Shown here piece after piece: positions 32,911 through 41,398 of a DNA stretch of 64,000 nt. The translations under genes were made by a program, and so were the position numbers. Below the pieces are notes generated by a model, which saw only the letters and a list, made by a program, of their open reading frames with translations, ran no database searches and had not been told where the DNA came from. The DNA comes from Taklimakanibacter sp049323275 (GTDB taxonomy: Bacteria; Pseudomonadota; Alphaproteobacteria; Rhizobiales; Aestuariivirgaceae): positions 62,001 to 126,000 of the forward strand of contig JBMOOM010000024.1 in the NCBI GenBank assembly GCA_049323275.1, given 5' to 3'. The number at the start of each line of letters is the position of its first letter. Position 1 is the first letter of the stretch.

Positions 32911-33015
32911 CGTCATGGCCGGGCTTGCCCTGGCTTGCCCCGGCCATCCAGATCCTACGCCCACACAGCCGTTGCATGGAGGGGCTGGATGGCCGTCTCA
33001 AGGGCGGCCATGACG
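32911..33015. repeat. Intergenic palindromic repeat, 105 bases
   Basis: The element is bounded by CGTCATGGCC (32911-32920) and its inverse GGCCATGACG (33006-33015). Inside, CCGGCCATCCAG faces CTGGATGGCCG, so the whole can form a long cruciform. Elements with these ends recur in rhizobial intergenic DNA. It lies between two convergent transcription units and may act as a terminator. Confidence 0.75.
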
Positions 33016-33050
33016 AAACAGCCAAAAGCGCGCCTGACAGTTGACGGGCG

Positions 33051-34211
33051 TCACAGATCCCCGGTCACGCATTTCTTGGCGAGCGCCTTGTACTGCTTCT
33101 CGCTGAACTGGATCGGATTGCCGCCGGCGGAGGGATCCTTGATCGCCATCTTCGCCACCTCGTCGAGGCGTTTGGTGTCGATGCCGATATCGGCGAGCTT
33201 GTGCGGGATGCCGACTTCCTTGCGCAGAGCCAGGATCCATTTCAGGAAGCCGTTGAAGCCGCCCTTGATGCCGAGATAGGCGGCGGCGCGCTCGATGTCC
33301 TTCTCGATCTTCTTGCGGTTGGCCTTCAGGACATAGGGCATCACGATGCCGTTGAGGAGGCCGTGATGCGCGTCATAGAGGCCGCCGAAAGGATGCGAGA
33401 GCGCATGGATGGCGCCCAGGCCGCGCTGGAACGCGGTGGCGCCCATCGACGAGGCGACCAGCATATTGCCGCGCGCGTCGATATCCGCGCCCTTCTTCAC
33501 CGCCTTGGCGAGGTTCTCCTTGATCAGCAGCATGCCTTCCAGCGCCACGCCCTTGGCGAGCGGGTGATAGAACGGCGCGCAATAGGATTCGAGGCAATGG
33601 GCGAGCGCGTCCATGCCGGTCGCCGCGGTGAGCTTGGGCGGCAGGCCGACGGAAAGCTCGGGATCGAGCAGCGCCACTTTCGGCATGATCGCCGGGTGGA
33701 AGATGATCTTCTTCTCATGCGTCTCGGGATGGGTGACGACGCCGGCGCGGCCCACTTCCGAACCCGTTCCGGCGGTGGTCGGCACCGCGATGATCGGCAC
33801 GATCTTGCTGGCATCGGCCCTGGTCCACCAGTCGCCGATATCCTCCAGATCGAAGACCGAGATCTTCTGGCCGTGCATCAGCGCGATGAGCTTGCCGATA
33901 TCGAGACCGGAGCCGCCGCCGAAAGCGATGACGCCGTCATGCTTGCCGGCCTTGAAGGCCTTGATGCCGGCCTGGAGATTGGCCTCGACCGGATTGGGGC
34001 GCACGTCCGAAAAGAGCGCGACGCCGAGTCCCGCCTTCTTGAGATCGGCGAGGATCGCCGCCACCATCGGCATCTGGGCAAGGCCCGGATCGGTGACGAA
34101 GAGCGGCCGCTTGATGCCGTTCGCCTGGCACAATTCGGCCAGCTCCTTGATACGGCCGGCGCCGAATTTGATCGCGGTGGGGAAGTTGAGATTGCGATTC
34201 GGAATGGTCAT
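33051..34211 (-). CDS. Iron-containing alcohol dehydrogenase
   Basis: The 386-residue group III dehydrogenase has the NAD loop GGGSGLDIGK, the TTAGTGSEVGRAGVVT segment and the metal His residues in GMDALAHCLESY and HALSHPFGGLYDAHHG. It would interconvert an alcohol and an aldehyde with NAD(P). It is the last gene of the minus-strand operon, six bases after the aldehyde dehydrogenase gene. In that context it could oxidise the hydroxyl of a glutamylated amino alcohol or reduce a toxic aldehyde. Confidence 0.94.
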   Translation of the reverse strand: MTIPNRNLNFPTAIKFGAGRIKELAELCQANGIKRPLFVTDPGLAQMPMVAAILADLKKAGLGVALFSDVRPNPVEANLQAGIKAFKAGKHDGVIAFGGGSGLDIGKLIALMHGQKISVFDLEDIGDWWTRADASKIVPIIAVPTTAGTGSEVGRAGVVTHPETHEKKIIFHPAIMPKVALLDPELSVGLPPKLTAATGMDALAHCLESYCAPFYHPLAKGVALEGMLLIKENLAKAVKKGADIDARGNMLVASSMGATAFQRGLGAIHALSHPFGGLYDAHHGLLNGIVMPYVLKANRKKIEKDIERAAAYLGIKGGFNGFLKWILALRKEVGIPHKLADIGIDTKRLDEVAKMAIKDPSAGGNPIQFSEKQYKALAKKCVTGDL

Positions 34212-34217
34212 GGGATG

Positions 34218-35612
34218 TCACTTCGTCCTGGTTCTGAGGTGGTAGCTCTTGGGCCGGGTCAGGGCTTCGTAGCCGACGGCAGAAAGCGTGGCGCCGCGGC
34301 CCGTATCCTTGACGCCGGTCCAGGTCAAGGCCGGGTCGAGATAGTCGCAGCGGTTCATGAACACCGTGCCGGTGGCGATCTCCTCGCCGATGCGCTCGGC
34401 GGCATCGGCGTCCTCGGTCCACACCGCGGCGGTCAGGCCATAGGGTGAATCGTTCATCAGCCCGATCGCCTCTTCGTCGTCGCTCACCTTCATGATGCCG
34501 ACGACCGGTCCGAAACTCTCCTCCATCATCACCGACATCTGGTGATTGACCGAAGTCAGGACCTGCGGCGCCATATAGGCCGTGCCCTTGCGGTCGCGCG
34601 CGAAGCCCTTGGGATCGATATGGGCCTTGGCGCCGGAACGGACAGCGGAGGCGATCTGCTTGCGCACGAAATCGGCGGCCTCGGGCTTGACCATCGGCCC
34701 CAGCGTCGTCGCCTCGTCGAGCGGCGAGCCGAGGACATATTTCTTCGTCAGGTCGACGAAGCCGTCAATGAAGTCGCCCCAGACCTTCTTGTGCACATAG
34801 ATGCGCTCGATGCCGCAGCAGCTCTGCCCCGAATTGAAGAAGGCGCCATCCACCAGATTCTCGATCGCATGCGCCATATTGGCGTCGGGGCGGACATAGG
34901 CCGGGTCCTTGCCGCCGAGCTCCAACCCGACATTGATGAAACGGCCGGCCGCCGCTCTTTCCATCGCCTTGCCGCCGGCGACGGAGCCCGTGAAGCACAC
35001 CATGTCGGCATGGCCGCCCGCGATGACCGTCGCCGTCTGGTCATGCGACAGCACCAGATTCTGGAAGACGTTCTTGGGCAGGCCGGCCGCCTTGCAGGCC
35101 TTGGCGAAACGCTCGCCGACCAGGATCGTCTGCGCCGCATGCTTGAGGACGACCGCATTGCCCGCCATCAGCGCCGGGATGATCGAGTTCACCGCGGTGA
35201 GATAGGGATAGTTCCACGGCGCGATGGTGAAGACGACGCCCAGCGGCTCGCGCCTGATCCAACGCAGGAAGCCTTCCTTGGGCTCAGGCCTGATATCGCT
35301 GAGCGAGCCCTCGGCGATCGCGATCATGTAGCGCGCCCGTTCCTCGAAACCGCGCAGCTCGCCGGCGCCGTAACGGATCGGCCGGCCCATCTGCCAGGCG
35401 AGTTCCGGCACGATGGCGTCCTTCATCGCCAGCATGGCGTCGACGATAGCCGAACAATACTTCCCCCGCTCGGGCAGCGGCAGGCGTTTCCACTTGCCCT
35501 GCGCCGCATGGGCTGCCGCGAAGGCCGCCTCGATGTCCTTCTTCTTCGCCACCGCCCGCTCGGCATAGACCGAGCCGTCGACCGGCGATACGCATCTGAT
35601 CTTCTCTGCCAC
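34218..35612 (-). CDS. NAD(P)-dependent aldehyde dehydrogenase
   Basis: A 464-residue member of the ALDH superfamily with TIAPWNYPYLTAVNSIIPAL, the catalytic Glu in LELGGKDPAYV and the nucleophile in FFNSGQSCCGIERIYV, where two adjacent Cys occupy the active-site loop. It would oxidise an aldehyde to the acid. It is co-transcribed with a glutamine-synthetase-like ligase (12 bases upstream) and the alcohol dehydrogenase. By analogy with PuuC, its substrate may be a gamma-glutamylated aldehyde. Confidence 0.94.
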   Translation of the reverse strand: MAEKIRCVSPVDGSVYAERAVAKKKDIEAAFAAAHAAQGKWKRLPLPERGKYCSAIVDAMLAMKDAIVPELAWQMGRPIRYGAGELRGFEERARYMIAIAEGSLSDIRPEPKEGFLRWIRREPLGVVFTIAPWNYPYLTAVNSIIPALMAGNAVVLKHAAQTILVGERFAKACKAAGLPKNVFQNLVLSHDQTATVIAGGHADMVCFTGSVAGGKAMERAAAGRFINVGLELGGKDPAYVRPDANMAHAIENLVDGAFFNSGQSCCGIERIYVHKKVWGDFIDGFVDLTKKYVLGSPLDEATTLGPMVKPEAADFVRKQIASAVRSGAKAHIDPKGFARDRKGTAYMAPQVLTSVNHQMSVMMEESFGPVVGIMKVSDDEEAIGLMNDSPYGLTAAVWTEDADAAERIGEEIATGTVFMNRCDYLDPALTWTGVKDTGRGATLSAVGYEALTRPKSYHLRTRTK

Positions 35613-35624
35613 TCTTCCGTCCTC

Positions 35625-37001
35625 TCAATATTGCTCGAAACCGCGCTTCAGTTCCCAATCGGTGATGCGCCGGTCATATTCGAACTGCTCCCATTTGGCG
35701 GTATGCACATAGTGGTCGATCACGTCGTCGCCGAAGGCGCCGCGCAGCAATTTCGAATTGTCGAGGAGCTCGGTCGCCTCGCGCAAGGTCTTGGGGATCT
35801 CGCGCAGCTTCTTCGACGTGTCATAGGCGTCACCCGCGAAAGCCGGCTCGAGCGCCATCTTCTTCTCGATCCCGTCGAGACCGGCGGCGAGAAGTGCGGC
35901 GAAAGCGAGATAGGGATTGAGATCGGCGCCGCCGACCCGGCATTCGACGCGGATCGCCTTGGTGTCGGCGCCGCACAGGCGGTAGCCGGCGGTGCGGTTG
36001 TCGAAGCTCCAGATCGCCCGGGTCGGCGCGAAAGTGCCGGCCATGAAGCGCTTGTAGGAGTTGATATAGGGCGCGAGGAAATAGGTGATCTCGCCGGCAT
36101 GGGCGAGCTGGCCCGCCAGATAGTGCTTCATCATGGCCGACATGCCGTGATCGCCCTTGGCGTCGTGGAACATCGAGCTCTTGCCGTCGGCGGCCCACAG
36201 GCTCTGATGGATATGGGAGGAATTGCCGGCGAGCCCGTAATTCCACTTGGCCATGAAGGAGACGGCCTTGCCGAGCCCCCAGGCGATTTCCTTGCAGCCG
36301 TTCTTCATGATCACATGCCGGTCGGCCATGTCGAGGGCCTCGGCATATTTGACATTGATCTCTTCCTGGCCGGGGCCCCATTCGCCCTTGGAATTCTCGA
36401 CCGGAATGCCCGCGCCGGCGAGACCATTGCGGATGGCGCGCATCACGCCTTCTTCCTTGGTCGTCTGCAGGACGTGATAATCCTCGATATAATAGCCCGC
36501 CGTCTTGAGATTGGCATAGGCCTTGTCATGGGCGCTCTGATAGGACTCGTCGAACAGGAAGAATTCGAGCTCCGAGGCCATATAGGCCTTCATCTTCATC
36601 TTGCTCAGCCGCTCGAGCTGCTTCTTGAGGATATTGCGCGGCGCATGCGGCAAGGGCGAATGATCGTGATGGTCGAGCACGTCGCAGATCACCAATGCGG
36701 TCTTCTCGAGCCACGGCGTGACGCGCATCGTCGCCAGGTCCGGCTTGATCACGAAGTCGCCATAACCCTTCTGCCAGCTCGCCACCTTATAGCCGGGCAC
36801 CGGCTCCATATCGATGTCGTCGGCGAGGAGATAATTGCAGCCATGCGTCTCCTCATAGGCGCCGTCGGCGAAGAACTGCGCGTGGAAGCGCTTGCCGATG
36901 AGCCGCCCCTGCATGTCGGGAAACGCCGCGACGACCGTATCGATTGTGCCGGCCGCAACTTCTTTCTTGAGCTGGGCGAGCGTCAGCATGCCTTGAACCA
37001 T
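35625..37001 (-). CDS. Glutamine-synthetase-family gamma-glutamyl-amine ligase (PuuA-like)
   Basis: The 458-residue type I/III GS-fold enzyme has the beta-grasp N-domain (FPDMQGRLIGKRFHAQFF) and the catalytic domain with ASELEFFLF, GPGQEEINVKYAEAL, GNSSHIHQSLW (His-x-His) and RVECRVGGADLNPYLAFA. Relatives couple glutamate to putrescine, ethanolamine or alkylamines rather than ammonia. The operon with APC permeases, an ALDH and an alcohol dehydrogenase supports amine catabolism over assimilation. A terminator-like hairpin separates it from the upstream permease. Confidence 0.9.
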   Translation of the reverse strand: MVQGMLTLAQLKKEVAAGTIDTVVAAFPDMQGRLIGKRFHAQFFADGAYEETHGCNYLLADDIDMEPVPGYKVASWQKGYGDFVIKPDLATMRVTPWLEKTALVICDVLDHHDHSPLPHAPRNILKKQLERLSKMKMKAYMASELEFFLFDESYQSAHDKAYANLKTAGYYIEDYHVLQTTKEEGVMRAIRNGLAGAGIPVENSKGEWGPGQEEINVKYAEALDMADRHVIMKNGCKEIAWGLGKAVSFMAKWNYGLAGNSSHIHQSLWAADGKSSMFHDAKGDHGMSAMMKHYLAGQLAHAGEITYFLAPYINSYKRFMAGTFAPTRAIWSFDNRTAGYRLCGADTKAIRVECRVGGADLNPYLAFAALLAAGLDGIEKKMALEPAFAGDAYDTSKKLREIPKTLREATELLDNSKLLRGAFGDDVIDHYVHTAKWEQFEYDRRITDWELKRGFEQY

Positions 37002-37026
37002 GTGTCTCTCTTTCTCGAGGGGAAAT

Positions 37027-37060
37027 GAAAAGGCGGCGCGGGGCTTCCCCCACGCCGCCG
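37027..37060 (-). terminator. Rho-independent terminator or attenuator between permease and ligase genes
   Basis: On the minus strand a GC-rich hairpin (GGCGGCG...GGGG pairing with CCCCGCGCCGCC) is followed by TTTTC. It lies just after the permease stop and before the ligase start, so it may end some transcripts and lower expression of the three enzyme genes. Confidence 0.65.
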
Positions 37061-37070
37061 CCGTCGTCCG

Positions 37071-38552
37071 TTATGCCTTGGCGCGATGCTCCATCGCGAA
37101 CTCCTCCTCGGGCGAGAGGATGAGCTTGTGGCGTCCGACCAGGGCGAAATAGATGATCGCCACGACGAACCACACGCCGACCCAGAACACGCCGCTGAAG
37201 AAATTCGGGTCCTGCACCTGGTAATAGAGCGTGACCACGGCGATGATGATCGTCACCACCGCGCCGCCGATGCCGAGCGGGCTCCTGTAGGGCCGGTTGA
37301 TATGAGGCTGGTTCTTCCTCAGCAGGATGAAGGAGATCGCCTGCAGGATATAGGAGAACATCGCCCCGAACACCGCCATGTTGAGCAGCACGCTGCCGAT
37401 GATCGAGCCGCCCTTCTCGGCGCCGAGCGAGAACCAGATCACCAGCATGATGAGGAGGCCGACGACAGAGCCGACCACCATCGCCACATGCGGAGTCCGG
37501 TAGGTCTGGTGCGTGAGCGACAGCCCTTTCGGGAAGTAGCCGGCCCGAGACAGCGAGTAGATCTGCCGTCCTTGCGCGAACAGGATGGTGTGGAAGCTGG
37601 CGATGAGGCCGGTCAGCGCCATGATGCCGATCAAGGTGACGCCGAGATCGCCATAGATGGCGCGGAAGCCGTCGAGCAGCGGCTCGAGCGAGGTGCCGAG
37701 CTTGTGGGCGCCGACACCCGCGACCGACGGATTGAGCAGCACGATCATGAAGGCCGAGATGACCAGAGTCAGCATGCCGAGCAGGATGCCCTTCGGCATG
37801 TCGCGCTTGGGATCGACCGATTCCTCGGCGGCGAGCGGCAATTGCTCTATGGCGAGGAACAGCCACACCGCAAAGGGGAGCGTGGCGAGAACGCCTGAGA
37901 AGCCCATCGGGAAGAACGAGCCGTTGCCCTCCGGCAGCTCCGTACCGTCGGGCGCGATATTGAGCGCCCAGCGGCTGAAGTCCATGTTCGGGATGGCGCT
38001 GATCCAGAAGATGATCAGCACCGCGAGCGAAAGCAGCGTCACGATCAGGGTCACCCGGAAGGACAGGGCCACGCCGAAGATGTTGAGCCCGAGGAAGATC
38101 GCATAGGTGACGATCCAGATGATCGGCGAATAGGCCGGATCGAAACCGAAGATGCTGTTCACATAGGCCGTGATGAACGTCACGATGACCGCCGGCGTGA
38201 CGACATATTCGACATTCTCGCACAGGCCGGTGATGAAGCCGCCCCAGGGTCCCATGGCGGTGCGGCCGAAGGAATAGGCCGCGCCCGTATGCGGCAGCGC
38301 CGGCGACATCTCGGCGATGCAGAAGACGAGGCCGATATACATGACGCCGATGATGGCGCCCGCCACCAGCATGCCGCCCCAGCCGCCGGTCGCGAAGCCG
38401 AAGTTCCAGCCGGAGAAATGGCCGGAAATCACCGCGCCGACGCCCAAAGCCCAGAGCGACCAGATCCCCGCATAACGCTGGAGATGCCGCTTTTCGAAAT
38501 AACCGGCGTCAGCTCTCGTGTAGCTGACGCCACCACCTTCCGTTTGAGACAT
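37071..38552 (-). CDS. APC-family amino acid/amine permease (second)
   Basis: The 493-residue protein has about twelve hydrophobic segments and the ethanolamine/amino-acid branch features YAGIWSLWALGVGAVISGHFSGW, GGMLVAGAIIGVMYIGLVFCIAEMSPALPHTGAAYSFGRTAMG (read in parts, residues 40-90). EutP/EatP-type ethanolamine permeases share this opening, which makes an amino alcohol a reasonable ligand. It precedes the ligase gene on the same strand. The start is the ATG at 38552. Confidence 0.9.
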   Translation of the reverse strand: MSQTEGGGVSYTRADAGYFEKRHLQRYAGIWSLWALGVGAVISGHFSGWNFGFATGGWGGMLVAGAIIGVMYIGLVFCIAEMSPALPHTGAAYSFGRTAMGPWGGFITGLCENVEYVVTPAVIVTFITAYVNSIFGFDPAYSPIIWIVTYAIFLGLNIFGVALSFRVTLIVTLLSLAVLIIFWISAIPNMDFSRWALNIAPDGTELPEGNGSFFPMGFSGVLATLPFAVWLFLAIEQLPLAAEESVDPKRDMPKGILLGMLTLVISAFMIVLLNPSVAGVGAHKLGTSLEPLLDGFRAIYGDLGVTLIGIMALTGLIASFHTILFAQGRQIYSLSRAGYFPKGLSLTHQTYRTPHVAMVVGSVVGLLIMLVIWFSLGAEKGGSIIGSVLLNMAVFGAMFSYILQAISFILLRKNQPHINRPYRSPLGIGGAVVTIIIAVVTLYYQVQDPNFFSGVFWVGVWFVVAIIYFALVGRHKLILSPEEEFAMEHRAKA

Positions 38553-38572
38553 GAGTATCCCCTGCTTTCCCT

Positions 38573-38688
38573 AGATCACGATCACTTCAGGTCGGTTCGA
38601 CTCGAAGTGATAAAACGTGATCGGATTCTTTAGTTGGCGCGTGATCTGACGGAAAACCGGTATCCACTTTTCCTGATCACGCGCCGGT
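38573..38688. repeat. Bipartite palindromic repeat, copy 1
   Basis: Two adjacent hairpins. The first pairs GATCACG and ATCACTTC with GAAGTGAT and CGTGATC (38574-38622). The second runs from GCGTGATC (38639) to GATCACGC and contains GGAAAACCGG and TCCACTTTTCC. A related element in opposite order and orientation occurs at 51001-51109. It lies between the two permease genes. Confidence 0.78.
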
Positions 38689-38701
38689 TGCTCCCTGTGA
38701 C

Positions 38702-38720
38702 GGCGTCCTTCCCGGACGCC
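38702..38720 (-). terminator. Short GC hairpin after the first permease gene
   Basis: GGCGTCC and GGACGCC form a seven-base-pair stem with a five-base loop, 22 bases downstream of the minus-strand permease stop. There is no T-run, so it may be a Rho-dependent pause or an mRNA-stabilising hairpin. Confidence 0.35.
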
Positions 38721-38742
38721 GCCGGCTCTCGTAAAACTTGGC

Positions 38743-40488
38743 TCAGCTGCCTTGCGCGATCGCCGCCTCGGCCGCTGCGATCTCGGCCCGGCGCCTGGCG
38801 ATCTCGTCGCCGACCGGCGGCCCGGCAAAGCGCTTGCCGCGCAGCACGACGAGCAGCGCCGCCATCACCACCGCCACGACGACCGCCGCCCACAGCCCGA
38901 AATTGCTCTCCGGGTCCCGCCAGAAGTAATAGACGATGGCGACGGTGACGGCGCCAAAGACAGCGCCGACCGCCATCTTGCCTTCCATCGCGAACCAGAA
39001 GGCGGTCAGCGCCAGGATCATCAGCACGATCAGATAGCCCACCTTCTCCTGCGGCGGCTGCACGCCGACGAAGATCAGCAATGCGCAGCCGAGGATGGCC
39101 AGCACCGCAACCGGTATCGACGCGCCTTTGAGATTGAACGGACCTTTATTGGCCCACTCCCCACCCAGCTCACCCTTCAATGCCGCACCGATCGGCATTA
39201 GATAGGAGAGATAGAGGAACACGGCGCAGCCCGTCGACAGGACCAGGAAGGCACCGCCATAGAGCGTCGCCACGATGGACAGCGCGCCACCGACCCAGAT
39301 CGCGGCACCCGGCGTGCGATAGGTCGGGCTGACCTGCTTCAGTATATTCGACATCGGCAGGCCGCCGTCACGCGCGAAGGCAAACATCATGCGCGAGCAC
39401 GAGGTGAGGCCGGCGAGCGCGCACAGGAAGTTCGACACGACGATGCCGATGATGATCGCCGCCTTCAGGATGAAGGGCATGGCGGAGACCTGGATGAGCC
39501 AGTTGAACGAGGCCCAGCCCTGCTTGGCCGCCGCGGCGACGCCGTCGGTGACCGTGCCGGACGCATCCGTCTGGTCGGGCAGCGCCAGCACCATGGCGCA
39601 GACCATGAAATAGCCGAACAGGAACGACCACCAGACCGCGCGGATCATGCCCTTCGGCACTTCGCGCTGCGCATTGCGCGTCTCCTCCGACGTATGCGCC
39701 GAGGCGTCGAAGCCGGTGATCGTGTAGACGGCATGCAACAGTCCCAGGGCCACCACATAGAGGAAGACCTGGGCTTGCGGCCACACCCCGCCGCCGGCGT
39801 CACCGGTGAAATTCGTGAAGGTGAACAGCCGGGCGAAATTGAGCGACGGCGCGAAAGCAAGCAGCGCCAGGGTCAGCACCACCGCCGTCGCCAGGATGAT
39901 ATAGCCGCTCCAGTCGGTAAGGATGGTGGTGATCCTGAGATAGTAGTGATTGAGAAGCGCCTGAACGATGGTGACGCAAGTGATGAAGGCCGTCTGGACC
40001 CACCAGCCGGTCGAGAACTCGCCACTGGGCGTCCAGTTGGTGACGTCCATGCCCAGAACCTGTGCCAGGAGCAGGTCGCGGGTCAGGTTGAACAGGCCGA
40101 AATTCACCGACGAGACGACGAACAGAAGACCGAGCAGGTTGAACCAGGCAGCAGCCCAGCCGAAGCCGCGTCCGCCGAGGATGGACGACCAATGATAGAT
40201 ACCGCCGGCAGTGGGATAGGATGAGGCGACCTGAGCCATGGCGGCGGCCACCAGGAGCGCGAAGAGGGAGCCGAGCGGCCAGATATAGCCGATCGAGCCG
40301 CCGCCCCCGGCGCTCAACGCGGCGGGAAACGCCGTGATGCCACCTGCGACGATGCAGATGATGGCGAAGGAGATCGCGAAATTCTGGAACGGGCCCATGC
40401 GGCGGGTCAATTCCTGCGCATAGCCCATGCTGTGCAGGACTTTCACGTCTTCATGATGCTCGGAATCTGAATAACCCTTAGGTGTCAT
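38743..40488 (-). CDS. APC-family amino acid/amine permease (first)
   Basis: A 581-residue transporter with twelve or more helices, of the GABA/choline/amino acid (ACT) branch: LHSMGYAQELTRRMGPFQNFAISFAI near the N-terminus, SSYPTAGGIYHWSSILGG, and TGFDASAHTSEETRNAQREVP in the middle. The C-terminus after about 520 carries extra hydrophobic segments and a charged tail. GGAGGAAAC precedes the ATG. It follows the amidohydrolase gene by 30 bases and resembles the other permease only at superfamily level, so the operon may import two related amines. Confidence 0.9.
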   Translation of the reverse strand: MTPKGYSDSEHHEDVKVLHSMGYAQELTRRMGPFQNFAISFAIICIVAGGITAFPAALSAGGGGSIGYIWPLGSLFALLVAAAMAQVASSYPTAGGIYHWSSILGGRGFGWAAAWFNLLGLLFVVSSVNFGLFNLTRDLLLAQVLGMDVTNWTPSGEFSTGWWVQTAFITCVTIVQALLNHYYLRITTILTDWSGYIILATAVVLTLALLAFAPSLNFARLFTFTNFTGDAGGGVWPQAQVFLYVVALGLLHAVYTITGFDASAHTSEETRNAQREVPKGMIRAVWWSFLFGYFMVCAMVLALPDQTDASGTVTDGVAAAAKQGWASFNWLIQVSAMPFILKAAIIIGIVVSNFLCALAGLTSCSRMMFAFARDGGLPMSNILKQVSPTYRTPGAAIWVGGALSIVATLYGGAFLVLSTGCAVFLYLSYLMPIGAALKGELGGEWANKGPFNLKGASIPVAVLAILGCALLIFVGVQPPQEKVGYLIVLMILALTAFWFAMEGKMAVGAVFGAVTVAIVYYFWRDPESNFGLWAAVVVAVVMAALLVVLRGKRFAGPPVGDEIARRRAEIAAAEAAIAQGS

Positions 40489-40518
40489 TGTTTCCTCCGG
40501 TATTGCCCCGCGACTGTC

Positions 40519-41316
40519 CTATGAACTCAACTGCGTCCTCACTGCTATTGAAGGGAATACGAGCGATACGGCCTGTTCCAGCACCTGGGCGAGCCGTTCC
40601 GCCCATTGCGCCTGACCGCCCTCATGGCTGATGAGATCGTTGCGGATCTCCAGCATGACGTGATGCAGCCCCCGGGCGGCGCCATGCAGATTGAGCGTGT
40701 GGCACACGCCGTCCTGGGGCCCGTAGGGCTCGTTGCGGCGGACCACGATATCTTTCATGCGCCCGGCGAGGCCCAGCACGAGATCGGCAAGACGGGTGTC
40801 GCGGTCGTGCAGGACGCCGAGATCGAGATGGCGGCGGATGCCCCGGTAAATGGGGGTGAAGCTGTGCATCGTCACGATGAGCGAGGCAACGTTCTGCGCC
40901 GCGCGACGGTCGAGCAGCTCGGACACCGCATTATGGAAGGGCCGATAGAGGCCGCGGATGCGGGCGAGCCGGGCTTCCGGGGTCAGGTTCTCGTTGCCCG
41001 GCACCCGCGTCGTCTCGCTTTTCACCGGCATGGCGTCTGGCGATTCGGGTGGCCGGTTGCAGTCATAGGCGAGGCGCGAATAACGCTGCACCAGCAGCGG
41101 CGCGTCGAGCGCTTCCGCGAGCTTGCGCGCCACCGCCTCCGCCCCGATATCCCAGGCGATGTGACGGGTGAGATCGTCCGGCGAAAGCCCCATATCGCCA
41201 AGCGCCTGCGGGATCACCTTGCCGGCATGCTCGCATACCAGCACGACGGGCGACTGCCCGTTCTCATTCACCGAAATGACCGGATCGCCCTCACCGGGGC
41301 GAAGCAACCCACCCAT
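40519..41316 (-). CDS. N-formylglutamate amidohydrolase-family enzyme (HutG-like)
   Basis: The 265-residue zinc hydrolase has SPVVLVCEHAGKVIP, HIAWDIGAEAVARKLAE, YSRLAYDCNRP, VTMHSFTPIYRG and HHVMLEIRNDLI, all conserved in the family. Classical members release formate from N-formylglutamate. As first gene of an operon with a gamma-glutamyl ligase, it may instead hydrolyse a gamma-glutamyl or other N-acyl amide. I start at the ATG at 41316, because the in-frame ATG at 41355 lies inside the predicted -10 element. Confidence 0.86.
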   Translation of the reverse strand: MGGLLRPGEGDPVISVNENGQSPVVLVCEHAGKVIPQALGDMGLSPDDLTRHIAWDIGAEAVARKLAEALDAPLLVQRYSRLAYDCNRPPESPDAMPVKSETTRVPGNENLTPEARLARIRGLYRPFHNAVSELLDRRAAQNVASLIVTMHSFTPIYRGIRRHLDLGVLHDRDTRLADLVLGLAGRMKDIVVRRNEPYGPQDGVCHTLNLHGAARGLHHVMLEIRNDLISHEGGQAQWAERLAQVLEQAVSLVFPSIAVRTQLSS

Positions 41317-41350
41317 GGAAAAACCGCTTTCCCTCGTCCCACCTGGAACG

Positions 41351-41379
41351 ATCATTTCAGAATCGCCAGCGCCTGTCAA
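41351..41379 (-). promoter_or_regulatory. Promoter of the amine-catabolism operon with palindrome at -35
   Basis: On the minus strand TTGACA (41379-41374) and AATGAT (41356-41351) are 17 bases apart. The -35 element is embedded in an imperfect 16-base palindrome of the form TGT-N10-ACA that is close to the divergent RpiR gene start (41399), so that regulator may bind here. Confidence 0.5.
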
Positions 41380-41398
41380 ATTCGTTACAAGAGCGGAC

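Noticed and set aside
34542..37028. 828-codon plus-strand frame opposite ALDH and the GS-like gene
   Set aside because: Antisense shadow; both minus-strand genes have full catalytic motifs and ribosome sites.
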